DNA of 64,000 nucleotides from Amorphophallus konjac. Its lineage: Eukaryota; Streptophyta; Magnoliopsida; Alismatales; Araceae. The notes below the pieces were generated by a model. It was not told the DNA's origin. It ran no database searches and saw only the letters and a program-made list of their open reading frames with translations. Of this stretch, positions 42,307-53,350 are shown in pieces (the stretch's first letter is position 1; every line of letters starts with the position of its first letter). A program made the translations under genes and the position numbers. Location: positions 288,472,200 through 288,536,199 of the forward strand of contig CM040125.1 in assembly GCA_022559845.1 (NCBI GenBank). The letters run 5' to 3'.

Positions 42307-43737
42307 TCAAATCTTCAAGGCAAACACCATTGCAACGAGCTCTAAGTCATGGACAGGATAGTTCTCTTCGTGCTTCCTCGACTGTCTAAAGGAATAGGCT
42401 ATCACCCTACCATGCTGCATAAGCACACAACCTAGACCAATGCCTGAGGCATCAATATAGACTTCAAATCCTCCTTCTCCAGAAGGCAATGCTAAAATAG
42501 GGGCAATGGTCAAACATTCCTTCAGGGTTTGAAAACTTCGTTCATAGTCTTTCGACCACTCAAATCGATTCTCCTTGCGGGTCAATCTGGTCAGAGGTAC
42601 CACAATTTTAGAGAAATCCTTAATGAATCTCCGATAGTAACTGGCTAGGCCTAGAAAACTTCTCACTTCGGTTACATTCGTAGGACTATTCCAGTTCCTT
42701 ACTGCCTCTACCTTAGAGGAGTCTACAGAAATTCCATCTTTAGAAATAATGTGCCCCAGAAAAGACACTTCTCGCAGCCAGAATTCACACGTACTAAACA
42801 TGGCATATAATTGATGTTCCCTCAGTATCTGTAACGCCCTCCTCAAGTGCTCTACATGCTCCTCCTTGCTCTTGGAGTATATCAAAATATCATCAATAAA
42901 AATCATGACCCACTGATCTAAGTAGGACCAAAAGACACTATTCATCAGCTGCATAAAGGCTGCATGAACATTTGTTAGACCAAAAGGCATCACAATAAAT
43001 TTGAAATGCCCATACCTGCTTCGGAATGCGGTTTTAAAGATATCTTCATCCTTGATCCGCAACTGATGATACCCCGATCGCAGATCAATCTTGGAAAAAT
43101 AATGTGCTCCTACTATCTGATCGAACAACTCATCTATTCTCGGCAATGGATACTTATTCTTGACAGTAAGCAGGTTCAATTGACGATAATCAATGCATAA
43201 CCTCAGTGATCCATCCTTTTTCCTTACAAACAACACCGGGGCTCCCCACAGGGATTTACTTGGACGAATGAACCCCTTCTCAAGCAAATCCAGTAATTGC
43301 TCTTTCAATTCTCTTAACTCCGCCGGAGACATACGATACGGTGCTTTAGAAACTGGAGACGCGCCAGGAACTAGATCAATAGAAAAGACTACCTCTCTCT
43401 TAGGTGGAAGTCCTGGTAAATCTTCAGGAAACACATCTGAAAAATCTTGGACAATAGGGATGTCCTTAATCTCCAACTCCTTCTTTCCGGTCAAAGAAAC
43501 CAAGACCAGGAATGCCTGACATCCTTTCCTCAACAACTTCTCAACTCCAAGTGCCAAAATAAGCAGTACAGACTTAGAATGTCTAACCCCAACAAAAGAA
43601 AGTTTGGGATTACTAGAGAAAGACACGGAGCCAGATTTACAGTGAACACTAGCCCCATATCTAGCTAACCAATCAGCCACTAGGATTACATCATAATCCT
43701 TCATCTTCATACAGACCAAATCAACTGGCATATTCAA
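42307..43737 (-). CDS. pol: Protease tail, reverse transcriptase and RNase H (chromovirus Pol segment)
   Basis: 476 codons without a stop. Residues 1-100 continue the protease region ([14 protein letters not shown]). Reverse transcriptase spans about 150-320 with [36 protein letters not shown] and the catalytic FIDD at 280-283. The connection and RNase H follow ([16 protein letters not shown], about 425-440). LTNVHAAF replaces the usual LTNAPATF, a conserved-site change. The frame is shifted relative to the protease active-site segment upstream. Role: cDNA synthesis. Confidence 0.92.
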   Translation of the reverse strand: MNMPVDLVCMKMKDYDVILVADWLARYGASVHCKSGSVSFSSNPKLSFVGVRHSKSVLLILALGVEKLLRKGCQAFLVLVSLTGKKELEIKDIPIVQDFSDVFPEDLPGLPPKREVVFSIDLVPGASPVSKAPYRMSPAELRELKEQLLDLLEKGFIRPSKSLWGAPVLFVRKKDGSLRLCIDYRQLNLLTVKNKYPLPRIDELFDQIVGAHYFSKIDLRSGYHQLRIKDEDIFKTAFRSRYGHFKFIVMPFGLTNVHAAFMQLMNSVFWSYLDQWVMIFIDDILIYSKSKEEHVEHLRRALQILREHQLYAMFSTCEFWLREVSFLGHIISKDGISVDSSKVEAVRNWNSPTNVTEVRSFLGLASYYRRFIKDFSKIVVPLTRLTRKENRFEWSKDYERSFQTLKECLTIAPILALPSGEGGFEVYIDASGIGLGCVLMQHGRVIAYSFRQSRKHEENYPVHDLELVAMVFALKI

Positions 43738-43749
43738 CCCATTAACCAG

Positions 43750-44045
43750 AATCTTACTAGAAGGATAATAATACTTAATTGCTAAACACGAACCAATAGG
43801 GGCTGAAATTTCCAGTGACTATTCATCAATATAGGTTTCATAGATAAGGACTTAGCAAAACTTTGAGAAATAAAAGAATGTGTTGCTCCTATATCAAAGA
43901 GAACAAATGCCGGCTTATCAAAAATAACAAGTGTACCTTCAACCAATCCACCCTCCTCGGTGGCTTCTGTCTCGGTTTCCTTTAGGGCTTGGAGCTTGCC
44001 CTGCCACTTTTGACCTCCCTGCGGCTTGTTCGGTGTAGCTTGATC
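43750..44045 (-). pseudogene. pol: Retroviral-type aspartic protease active-site segment (chromovirus)
   Basis: Reads on from gag after a TGA: GTLVIFDKPAFVLFDIGATH, SFISQSFAKSL. The catalytic D-(S/T)-G triad appears as D-I-G, which should abolish proteolysis. A stop and a frameshift (about 43780-43800) separate it from the reverse-transcriptase ORF. Confidence 0.75.
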
Positions 44046-44950
44046 TCATAGAAGAGGACACTCATGGATACGGTGGTTCCCCCTCCCACAACACAGACAT
44101 GTGCCTAGCTTGCGCCAGCATTCCTCCATCTTGTGACCCGGATGGTCACAATACTTGCAAAGAGCCTTGGACGATGCAACCGGTCCTACATTCTTGTCAT
44201 CACTTCTCAGCTTCTTGTCCTTCCACGAACTAGACCCGCCAGTGGGCCTCTTCTTGCCATTGTTAGGTTTGAAATTTCCGGAACCAGTGGTCTGCTCTTT
44301 CTTGGTGTTCCTTCCTCGGATCCTCTCAGTCATCTCCATGGTATCCTCAAGGACTTGATATTTCCTCATAATCTCGGCATAGTTATGAATATCCATCGGC
44401 GCCAATTGGTTGATATACTGGAGCTTCAATCCATTTTGAAACCTTTTGGCTTTCATCTTCTCTGTAGATACCAAATGCGTAGCATAGCGGGATAATCTGG
44501 CAAACTGCGCCTCGTACTCAGCAACTAATAAATTTTTCTGCTTCAAAGTAGCGAATTCTGTCGCCTTCTTCTCTTGCACCCGGTCTGAGAAATACTTTCT
44601 ATTAAAATGCTCCTTAAACTCATCCTACGTCACATGCCTATTATCGAGCGTAGCTTCTCCTAACTCCCACCAAGCACATGCATCGCGTTCCAGCTGGAAA
44701 GCCGCCAAGAGAACTCGGTCTTGATCACCGCACTGCATAGCTCCAAAGACTCGCTCTATTTCCTTCAGCCAGTGCTCGGCTTCGTCGGGATCCGCCGATC
44801 CACCAAATCGTGGGGATTCAATCCACATAAATTCTGGTGAAGATCACTGACTCCATGATGCGTGCCGCCCTGCGCTACCTGTTGGAGGGCCTGAGTCAAG
44901 CCCTGCATAGTATGCTGCATATCCCTCCATTGCGCACGTTCAGCTGCCAT
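44046..44950 (-). pseudogene. gag: Chromovirus gag
   Basis: Begins MAAERAQWRDMQHTMQGL (ATG at 44948-44950). A frameshift near 44835 precedes the gag core: SPRFGGSADPDEAEHWLKEI, ERVFGAMQCGDQDRVLLAAF and WWE; a stop (about 44624); then EFKEHFNRKYF, FARLSRYATHLV and KRFQNGLK. The C-terminus has a basic linker and zinc knuckles CKYCDHPGHKMEEC and CLCCGRGNHRIHEC. Gag makes the particle and packages RNA. One frameshift plus one stop inactivate it. Confidence 0.88.
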
Positions 44951-45133
44951 CGGAACAGATTCCTACACACAAGAAAATTCATTAGAAATAGCCTAGCGAA
45001 AAATCTTTTAGAGTCTATTAATTGACTCAACTCCAAGTCTCCACCCAATTCTCACCGGGTTGGATCCTTAGACTTTAACAAAGTCACGGTTTCTGTAACA
45101 CCAGTTAGGAACCTAGGGACTTTAAAAAATCTA

Positions 45134-45145
45134 GGCTCTGATACC
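45134..45145 (-). promoter_or_regulatory. Primer-binding site of the chromovirus
   Basis: Minus-strand GGTATCAGAGCC, tRNA-Met type, seven bases after the LTR end; the first T of the usual TGG is changed to A. Confidence 0.7.
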
Positions 45146-45152
45146 TCAAAAC

Positions 45153-48100
45153 TATCACGCCCCAAAGTGAAATATCAGAACGCAGCAGTTATATACACTC
45201 ATTATGAACAGAGCAATAACGAAAGTAAAAGAATATAATTGCAAAGAAAAAGAATTATCCAAAAATATCAAATTTACTCATAAATAAGAGAAATATATGT
45301 TTCCAACATCTTCATAACCCCTTACATCTCGACTCGAAGAAAAAGGGAATAAAGAAAAGATTACAATTCTTAAAGACATTACTAAACAACGGCTCATCAA
45401 CCACTATGTGACTAGTCCACAACTCTACTAAGACAACTATCAAATTCACATCTAACGGGTCCACTCTAGGTCTTCACTCTTGCCCATCTCCGTCCGTTTG
45501 CGTTTCATCACCAGAGCTACCTGAAAAGGGGAAAAGTGGGTGAGCGAACGCTCAGTAGGTAATAGCAGGCAAAGTTTAAGTAATTAACCAATTTAATTAA
45601 AAGTCATGTGAATAAAAGAACGATTTCAAAACTAACATAAGCAATGATGGAAAGAGGGCAATAGAAATAAGTAGAACCGATGTATATCATTTCCCTGAAT
45701 TGGCCAATCAAGCACGCAAACAAGCAACTCATGTAGAGATAAATTCCATGAGGAATTCAATAACTTGCAGAGATGTATATGAAAAATGAATGTCATAGAC
45801 AACACGCTAGTCACGCACTAGGTGCAATGCCTCACCATGTCATTATAGCTCCCCGGGGCACTAGTACGTTTTGGACGCTCCTCCTAGGACCAAATCGGGC
45901 CCTTATGATGCATTGGCATTGATTTGGTGGATCCAAGATCCCAAGTAATATTTAGACATTCATTGGAATTGGCCAAAAATTCCAAGGTCAAGTTATGAAA
46001 CTTAATTCCTAGAATTAAGTGAAATTTCAGTAATTGAATGGGAAGCCATAAGATTATGGCTTGCAAAAGATAGGAATACAACCAGTATTAATTTTTGCTC
46101 AAGCCAACGATGGCCCGACCACTAAGGCGCACAAGAAAAATGCAAAAAACAAGCTTCTGGATGAGTTGCGGTCATACATGGGCCGTAACAAGGCAAAAAT
46201 GGTCTATATATGGATCGCAATGGTTGATACTGGGCCAGAGGGACGAGCCCAGCGTTGAAGGGTGAAACGGCCCGAGAGGGGCCACAAATGGGATAAAGAC
46301 GGCCCTCACTGGGCCGCTTCAACAGAAACGGTCCACAGTGGGCTGTTAAAATAAGAACACGTTCCAATGCTGGCCGCAACTAGGTTGGGCCCCGCAATGG
46401 TCTATCAGTCAACTTAATGGACTTATAGCCCGCCCGAGACATGGTGGAACCGACCCAGGGTCCAGCCCACACCTCTCAGGTCATGTTAGAGACTATAGGT
46501 CGACTCAATCATGGCTAGGTCGACAGAACAATTCAAGAAAATCGACCAGTAGAACCTAGCACTTAGCCCGTTAGATGTGGTCACAAAAAAGTAGCTTCAA
46601 GGGTAAGGCGGTCACGCCTCGGCCCTAACCTGAGGGTAGCAGTCCTAGAACGGCCGTAATTAAACAGGACATTTCAATGAACCGATCGAGTCATTCGGTG
46701 GAGGATTTGGGGGTACAACCTGCCCGGCATCTTAGTGGGAATCCCAGGCTCGCGGGGTCTTATGGAGGTCTCATAATATAGGCCCTAGTCCGACAGAAGG
46801 AATATCGGGCGGAGAGTCCCAACAATTACAAGATTAAAGGTGATAAACCATCATAAAACGAGAGTAGCAGTCAGTCAGCACCACTGGAGTGGGGTGACTG
46901 TCAAACAAACCTAGTAAATTTTCCACAATATCCATTAACAATGAAGAAGATATTTCATAATCGAAGGGTTTTATATGTGATAAGAGAAACAAGAATTTAG
47001 ATATGATTGTGGGTGACCATAGTTAAATCAGGTATTATACATGTTCCATATAGTCCATTTATTGAGTGTATTTTTGCCCTACATATGCTATCTAAAACAA
47101 ATAAAACACAAGTAATAAAACACTAATTTAATGTAAATTGTAAGAAAATGGCCGCCTGTCGCGCAACTGCTAGGGTTCTGTAACAGTCAGGAACTGGCTG
47201 CAACCCAGACCCTTGCGATCTATCGAGGGACCGCTAGAATGTAACGAGTTTCACATTTTTTTAAAAAATAAAAGTGGTCTGTCGCGAGGCCGCTAGAATT
47301 AGAAACGGTTCCTGTTGGACAGCAACAAGTCCGTTGCTTGGGCCTCCGGCAGACTTTGATAAACCTCGATCGTTACATTAAATTCACACAGTGTAGTACG
47401 TAAAAATTAGGCAAAAAGCTATGAATAGAAAGAGGACAAGAAAGCGCACAAGATAGCATGATTAATTAGGATTTGAGCTTGCTATAGCCTAGCATTAATC
47501 AAGATAAATGGGAACTAACAAGTTCGGTGCCCTAATCGACACGATTTGACTAAAATAGGAGATACACATCATATACGATATGAAAATTGGGGCTTTCAGT
47601 ATCATAAGAAAGGGGACTCGAAGATGCTTCCAATGACATAGTCTTATTAGGGTTTAGTCTACTATCACCTACCTTAATCGAAGATCAAAGGGAATGTTGC
47701 ACGGTCGAATCCGCACGAACTCCGCGCTCACAACCTCGACGATTCCTCCCTCGAGCATGCTCTTCGCCGGCCACCTCAGCAAAAAGGGGGTTCTAGGTCG
47801 AGCTAGGGTGAGTTTTACAGGAGGAAATCGAATCTAGGGGCGTCGATAAGGCTAGATAGAGTCCTCAAAGTCGATCGTGCGCGAAACTCACGCTTGACCG
47901 GGTCGTGCCGTCTCCCGCTCCATAATTGGTCTCCTAGGGTTAGGGTTTTCACTTGGAAAGAGAGGGGAAACGAGCTACCCATCAAGGCCATTCGAATGGG
48001 CCTGGGTTGGGGTCAAATGATCAAGATTTGGGCTCAAATTAAGCGATCAAAGGTCTGATTAGATAAAATTTGATTTTTGCCCTAAATCTATTAATCCGGC

Positions 48101-48290
48101 TTGATTAAAATTTTATTTAGAGTTTGACCAAGAAGACAAATTGGCTAAACGTTTAGTCCTCTACAAGATTAGGAAATTTCTAGATTTTTATAAATTAGTT
48201 AAAAATTCACCTAAGGAATTTCCAATTTAATAATGAATAATTTTCTCAATTATAGCCCTTTATTATATTAATTAATTCTTGGGTGCTACT
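45153..48290 (-). repeat. 5' LTR of the chromovirus
   Basis: 3138 bp, uninterrupted. Starts AGTAGCACCC (first base changed from T in the other copy) and ends ...GATA. Contains GGCCG/CGGTCC inverted words around 46270-46400 and copy B of the shared motif at 46709-46778. Confidence 0.9.
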
Positions 48291-48519
48291 CAAACTCCCT
48301 CCTTGAGGCACCTTCGCGTGATCCTCTATCCTGTGGGAATCAGGTAAACTTCCCTAGTGATCACCTTATTGTGTTCTAACAGCATATTTCACATTTCAGG
48401 GTACCAGTAGCGCCCATGGGGAGCTAACGTCCTGGCGGGGTGCAAGAGCGTCCGCGTGCCCCCAGCCCCTCATCTACCACCTACTCTCCTGGTGCCTACA
48501 ACTATATCATCAGTACGAC
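48291..48519 (+). other. Chromovirus insertion-site flank, right
   Basis: Begins with CAAAC. Continuing the left-flank frame, it stays open until a TAA that follows AATCAG at about 48343; CAGGTAAAC here looks like a splice donor, with an acceptor-like TTTCAG at about 48395-48400. No family recognised. Confidence 0.3.
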
Positions 48520-49370
48520 ATACTCTTTTCACATGCCATGTCATATGTCGAGCTGTCTTTGAGGACATATACAACTGCTACAGTCTATGCGGACGGGAGA
48601 AGTATCGTAATGCCTTGTAAGGTACATCTTTTTACTTTGAATTGTCCCCTTTCTTAGATTTGAATCTGCCATGACGATAAATAAAACATGATCTCTTACC
48701 TGTATCCTCTTTGTAATATAACATACAGTGATTCGGGCATGCATCTATTTTCACATATCCAAGCCCTAGCTCATTGACCATCTTCTTTGCATGGTAAAAA
48801 TTTTAAGGCAACTTCTCGTCTGAAGGCATCATACTCTTGATGTGGAGGAGGAGATGGCCAAAACAAGTCTCACCGATGTAAAATTCAAATTTCAAGTTCA
48901 GCAATTGTGAGACCGAAGACAACTGAGTGCGCTTTTCACAACCATCCCACAGCAGCTCATCAGCATCCCTAAGTAGTTGATAAAATCTTTCAGTTGTCTT
49001 CTTCCATGTATGCATGTTCTTCATGAACATTAAAACTAGGGCCAACAACAGCTAGAACCATATCCATGTATCCACTTATGCTTGCAACATTGTTTAGCTC
49101 ATCTGACAAGACATCCTCACCAAGACACGTCCAATTCATATAACCTTCCACGAACCCTTTCTTGTACAAATGATGTTGCACATCCCATGGTGAACGCAAT
49201 CTCAAGTTTCTACAACCTAAACAAGGGCAATGATTGTGACTGTCGCGGTCTACTGCTGCATTTGGATTCCCCAATACAAAATGAATGAAACTTTCAACTA
49301 CATGTTTAAATTCAACATACACCACCTAGTCAACTATTTTACTATACATCCATGAACGATCTATCAACAT
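48520..49370 (-). pseudogene. CACTA-type TNP2 transposase, N-terminal part
   Basis: ATG at 49370 followed by MLIDRSWMYSKIVD, the classic start of the transposase-associated domain. After a TAG come FKHVVESFIHFV, CPCLGCRN, VQHHLYKKGFVEGYMNWT and LGE. A frameshift (about 49000-49040) leads to ERFYQLLRDADELLWDGC and IKSMMPSDEKLP, then a stop, NFYHAKKMVNELGLGYVKID, ACPNHCMLYYKED, ALRYFSRPHRL and LYMSSKTARHMTWHVKR. The order matches TNP2 transposases of En/Spm elements, which cut at CACTA ends. The catalytic C-terminal part is absent. Similarity stops at about 48520 next to the chromovirus flank. Confidence 0.88.
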
Positions 49371-50100
49371 TTTTCCTGCACCCACTAAATGTTAATCCAC
49401 AAATAACATTGAAATCATTACTCTTGAAAATAAGCTCGACCCTTTCCTCACATCATTCGCCACAGACCATTTGCATAGGAAGGGTGTATTTTTTAGATTA
49501 TCACCTTTTAACCCATCCATGACAGTTTGATCGCACAATCATTTACTATATGTGTTGTACAATTTGATGGAAATTTCAGCAGCATCTTCTCACACTTCTC
49601 TGATACACTAAAAATATTTATTAATTAAGAAATTTTATTAAACACTTACTAGTAAGTGGTTAAGAAATTACTAAAAATCAATAAAGGTATACCATAGAAG
49701 AGGAAAAAATAGAACCGAAATTTTCAATAAACCATACAAACACATATAGTAAATGGCTACTTAAGTGTGATCAAACATTCATAGATTGTTGAAACGGGAC
49801 AATTCAAGACTTTGAGTTAAATATATACGTTCTCATGAGAAAAATGAGAACAAAGACATCAATCTCAAAATCTTGAACGAGAAGATTCATTGACATCGGC
49901 AAAACATGCTCTGCTGAGATGTGTGTAATGTTAGGTTGCACCCACGCACCTCAGCTCACACGCTCGCCACATATAATGAAATGACATAAAATTAAAGAAC
50001 ATTTCACTCATCATTATACATACATCAAATTAAATAATATCTAATTTAAAAATATTCAAATGAAGAACTTCAAAGTTAAATAATATAAATAGAAGAAACC
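49371..50100. other. AT-rich segment, nothing recognised
   Basis: Upstream of the transposase relic. No TIR, tandem array or coding sequence seen; possibly the 5' non-coding part of the CACTA element. Confidence 0.35.
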
Positions 50101-50104
50101 ACCA

Positions 50105-50330
50105 AGGAGAGGACATAAAGAAATCCCCCCCCCCAAAAAAAAATAAACCATACCCCCTCCCCTCCCCTGGATGGCCCCTCCCTTTCCCTCCCCCATAGAA
50201 GACCCACCCATATCGGACCCCCTCCCTTCCCCCACAGGACCCCTCCTCCCCTCCCCTCCACCCACCTAGAGCCGCCCCCCCGTCTCCCTCCCCTCCGCCA
50301 CCGAAAACATGAGGTGGCATTTCCTTGCTT
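50105..50330. repeat. C-rich low-complexity tract
   Basis: CCCCTCCCCTCCCCT-type sequence with a poly-C/poly-A start (about 50126-50142). Minus-strand Gly/Gly-rich ORFs are by-products. Confidence 0.7.
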
Positions 50331-50439
50331 AAATTCTTGATTTTGGTGGTTTGAGACCCGGGGAAAGGACCCTGATATTTTTTCCCTTGATCGGGATTGA
50401 GTGGGACGTGGACGAGCACCCCACGGTGGGGTTCCGTCA

Positions 50440-50645
50440 ATTCTCGACCAAAATCGGTCGATCGGTCCACACTACTCGTGGTGCAGGTAGCAGGGTACCT
50501 ACACCGGTCGACCACTGTGCCTGGTCGGTCGACCGACCAGTGCAACGGTCAACTAACCAGTGTAAGTCTGTCAACCGACCAGTGCACCGGTTGATAGACT
50601 AGTGTAGGTCGGTCGATCAAACCTGCGTATTGGTCTACCGACCCT
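50440..50645. repeat. GGTCGACC-centred palindrome array
   Basis: Five to seven imperfect units of about 28-33 bp, for example CTGGTCGGTCGACCGACCAG (50521-50540, a perfect 20-bp palindrome), followed by CAACGGTCAACTAACCAG and CACCGGTTGATAGACTAG variants. Confidence 0.75.
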
Positions 50646-50649
50646 ATGC

Positions 50650-51035
50650 CATATGTCAACCATTTTACTGTCCAGGCAGCCTTGTTTGCCCGTATGATGC
50701 ACCGTTCACCCTAGGTTTGATAATTAATGATTTTGGGGTTAAAATATACTTAGTAATGGGCTGTTCCAAGTTGACGGCATCTGAAATTGAGGTCATCGAT
50801 GTGCGGTGACTTGGGGTTCTAGTTTTGGGTGTATTTGAGTAAGAGATTTCCCTGTGTGGGTACGATAGGCCGATGTGAGTTGAGTAGGCCATGGGTTTAA
50901 GTAAGCAAGTGAGTTGGCAAATCTATTCCTACGTTGGCTATGCCTGTGAGGCTTGCCCCTTTTTGAGACCCTAGCGCGTTGAGGAGTCCGCCTAGGGTGA
51001 GGGATTTCTATGTTTTTCCCGTGAGACAGTTTCGA
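50650..51035. other. Unclassified spacer
   Basis: No recognisable coding or repeat structure. Confidence 0.35.
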
Positions 51036-51039
51036 GCTG

Positions 51040-51400
51040 GTTGCCATCGGCCCCCTCCTCTTTCATCCCCCACTGACCCCCCCACCTTCCTGTCCCCTCC
51101 CCTCCGTGCCCCGTTCCCCCTCTCTTCCCCACCCACCCCTCTCCTAGTCCTCTCTCATCCCCTCCCACCCCCCACCCTCCCCTCCCCACCGTGCCCCCCT
51201 CCCTCTCCTGAACCCCCCTCCCATCCCCTCCCGTCCCCCACCCTCCCCTCCCCGTTGTGCCCCCCTTCCCCCTCCCCTCCCCTCCCCAATGTTCCCCCCT
51301 CCCTCTCCCGAACCCCCCGCCCCCGACCTCCCCACTATACCCCCTCCCCTCCCCATTGGATCGGCCCCCCTCCCTTTCCCGAACACACACCCACATTATA
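51040..51400. repeat. C-rich tandem region
   Basis: Repeats of CCTCCCCTCCCC with recurring GTGCCCCCCTCCC and CCCGAACCCCCC words about every 40-60 bp. No coding potential. Confidence 0.75.
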
Positions 51401-51589
51401 ATAACTAGAAAATTTAAACACACACCCACATAATAATAATGAATAATAAATTTAAGTCAGATTGAACAAATTAAAATCAAATAATATAATTTAAAAAATA
51501 TATTTTACTGGCAGTTTATTGACGAAAATTCGTTGGAAAGATAGAATGAAGTCCGTTGTCGTCCCCGGCGCTAATTGGCTTACATGAAA

Positions 51590-52044
51590 ATTTCATCTCT
51601 ATGAGAGATAGAGATAGAGAGGGTAAATGAATGGGAGGGGGCATTGCCCCTCTCTGTGTACGTGTGTGTGATAGTAAGAGATAGAGAGTAAGAGAGGGAG
51701 ACAGAGTGAGGGAGAGGGAGACCAAGAGAGGGAGAAGGAGAGGAGACCGAGCGAGGGAGAGGGAGAGGAGACCGAGAGAGACTGTGAATGCGGGCGTGTC
51801 TTAGAGAGAGAGGGAGATCAAGAGAGGGAGAGGGACATGGAGAGGGAGAGGGAGAGGGAGAGAGGCCATGCGTGAGAGAGGGAGAGGGAGAGGGAGGGAG
51901 CGAGTGAGAGAGGGAGATAGAGGGGGATTGAGAGAGAGAGAGAGAGTGAAAGAGGGAGAGCGAGTGTGATAGTGGGAGCGTGTGTTAGAGAGAGATAGAA
52001 TGAGGGAGATGGTGAAAGGGGAGACGTCGAGAGAGGGAGAGGGC
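51590..52044. repeat. GA-rich microsatellite region (GAGAGG)n
   Basis: Almost pure purine on the plus strand: GAGAGGGAGAGG units with interspersed ACCGAG and TGTGA. The Sirevirus-like LTR is inserted at its right end. Confidence 0.85.
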
Positions 52045-52229
52045 TGTTGTGCCCCTGTGATTTTGATGATAGCAAACACTATGTGTCATTAGATGTCTGC
52101 ATGAAATAGGTGATTGATTGATATTGATTGATTGTGTATTTTGCATATCCACTGTTCAGTCAGAATACATGTTAGGCCAGTGCAATTGTTCAGTGTCCAT
52201 GCATCTCGATATAGTTTGTTGGCTGCACT

Positions 52230-53060
52230 TTAGCTCATAAGCATTGTAGGGACCAAGGTCCGTGCATTTCATGCTAGCGAGCTAAGTAAAGGTCTGTGCA
52301 TACACAAGACAGGTTCGTGCATACCACTGTCCACTATGCATGTTATAAGGTCTGTGCACACTAACAAGTCAGTGCTATTTTATGTGCTTGCGTCTCTTAT
52401 TACGTCTCTTGCAATTGTGTCTTTTGTTGCGTCTCTTACTTCGTCTCATGTCCTAATGTCTTGTGTCTCTGTTATGTGTCTCATACATAGTTTCATTCAG
52501 CGTCTCAGTGCATGAACTGCGTCTTACACACATGAGGGATGTGGTGCTTGCGTCTCATATTGCGTCTTATGCATATGAGGGCTGTGGTGCTTGCGTCTTT
52601 TATTGCGTCTTATGCACATCTGTGTCTTAGTGCAAGTGTGCGTCTCAAATTACGTCTAAGGCATATTCATAGGAGCACAGTCGGTGCAAGGTCTGGTTTT
52701 AAAGGATTAAGGTCGGTGCATTCCTATCTTTACCTACGTTTGAGCTATACAACGTCTGTGCTAAGAAATATAAGGTCGGTGCAAGTTTCTTTGTTTCGTT
52801 CATACATACACTCGGTGCATACTTTGCTTATATGCATTACAAGTCCGTGCACTCACTGTTCAACTCGATGCATATGTTTGTTGCTTCTTAATAAACCTCG
52901 GTGCATACTTGGTTTATATGTATTGCTAAGCTCGGTGCATACTTTGTGTAAATATACATTGTCAGTACAAGTCTTGCATGAGGTCTGTGTTGCCTTGCAT
53001 TGTCCCGTGCACAATGTCGATGCTAGTTAGCCTTGCCTCGCATGTAAGGTCTGTGCTAGC
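52230..53060 (+). repeat. GGTCNGTGCATA and GCGTCTTA direct repeats in U3
   Basis: About 20 copies of (A/C)(G/T)(C/G)TCNGTGCA(T/A) in one orientation, interleaved at 52390-52650 with a run of (G/A)CGTCTC/CGTCTTA words. The core GTGCAC/TGCA is self-complementary in places. Confidence 0.75.
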
Positions 53061-53350
53061 TGGATTTACTTCATGACTGAAAGGTGTTTGATGAAATTCC
53101 TCTTACTTTACTGACAGGGACTTAACTGAGAAAAGGCCTAGGCAACCAGGATCGAACGTCTGCTCAAGAGACTTAAGTGAAGCACATGTTTCCAGAATGC
53201 TGGAAGCTGGCACGTGATCCAAAGCATACACCTCCTGGAGATTCTGACACGTGACTCTTTGCTCTCATCTGATCGTGACACGTGGACTCCAAAGGAACGT
53301 TGTTTTTGGTGGGAAACGTGGTTTCCACGCGCCTATCTCTCGGAAGCCTC

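Larger units (their letters stand above)
25582..48290 (-). mobile_element. Ty3/gypsy chromovirus with long LTRs, complete but decayed, hosting a nested element
   Basis: Minus strand. The 5' LTR is 45153-48290 (3138 bp). The 3' LTR is 25582-26711 plus 38492-40503 (3137 bp once the nested element and its duplication are removed). The interior encodes gag, protease, reverse transcriptase, RNase H, integrase and a chromodomain-like tail, in the Ty3/gypsy order. It is flanked by a perfect CAAAC duplication. LTR ends are TGTAGCACCC...GATA, so the 3' terminus lacks the usual CA. LTR size and domain order suit the Tekay/Del branch, but I cannot prove the clade by eye. Several frameshifts and stops make it inactive. 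Confidence 0.9.

Noticed and set aside
48541..49048. Separate small genes on the minus strand
   Set aside because: Frames join into one TNP2-like protein once a frameshift and stops are recognised; they are parts of a single relic.
50030..50545. 171-codon Gly-rich ORF on the minus strand
   Set aside because: It is produced by the C-rich low-complexity tract and the GGTCGACC array.
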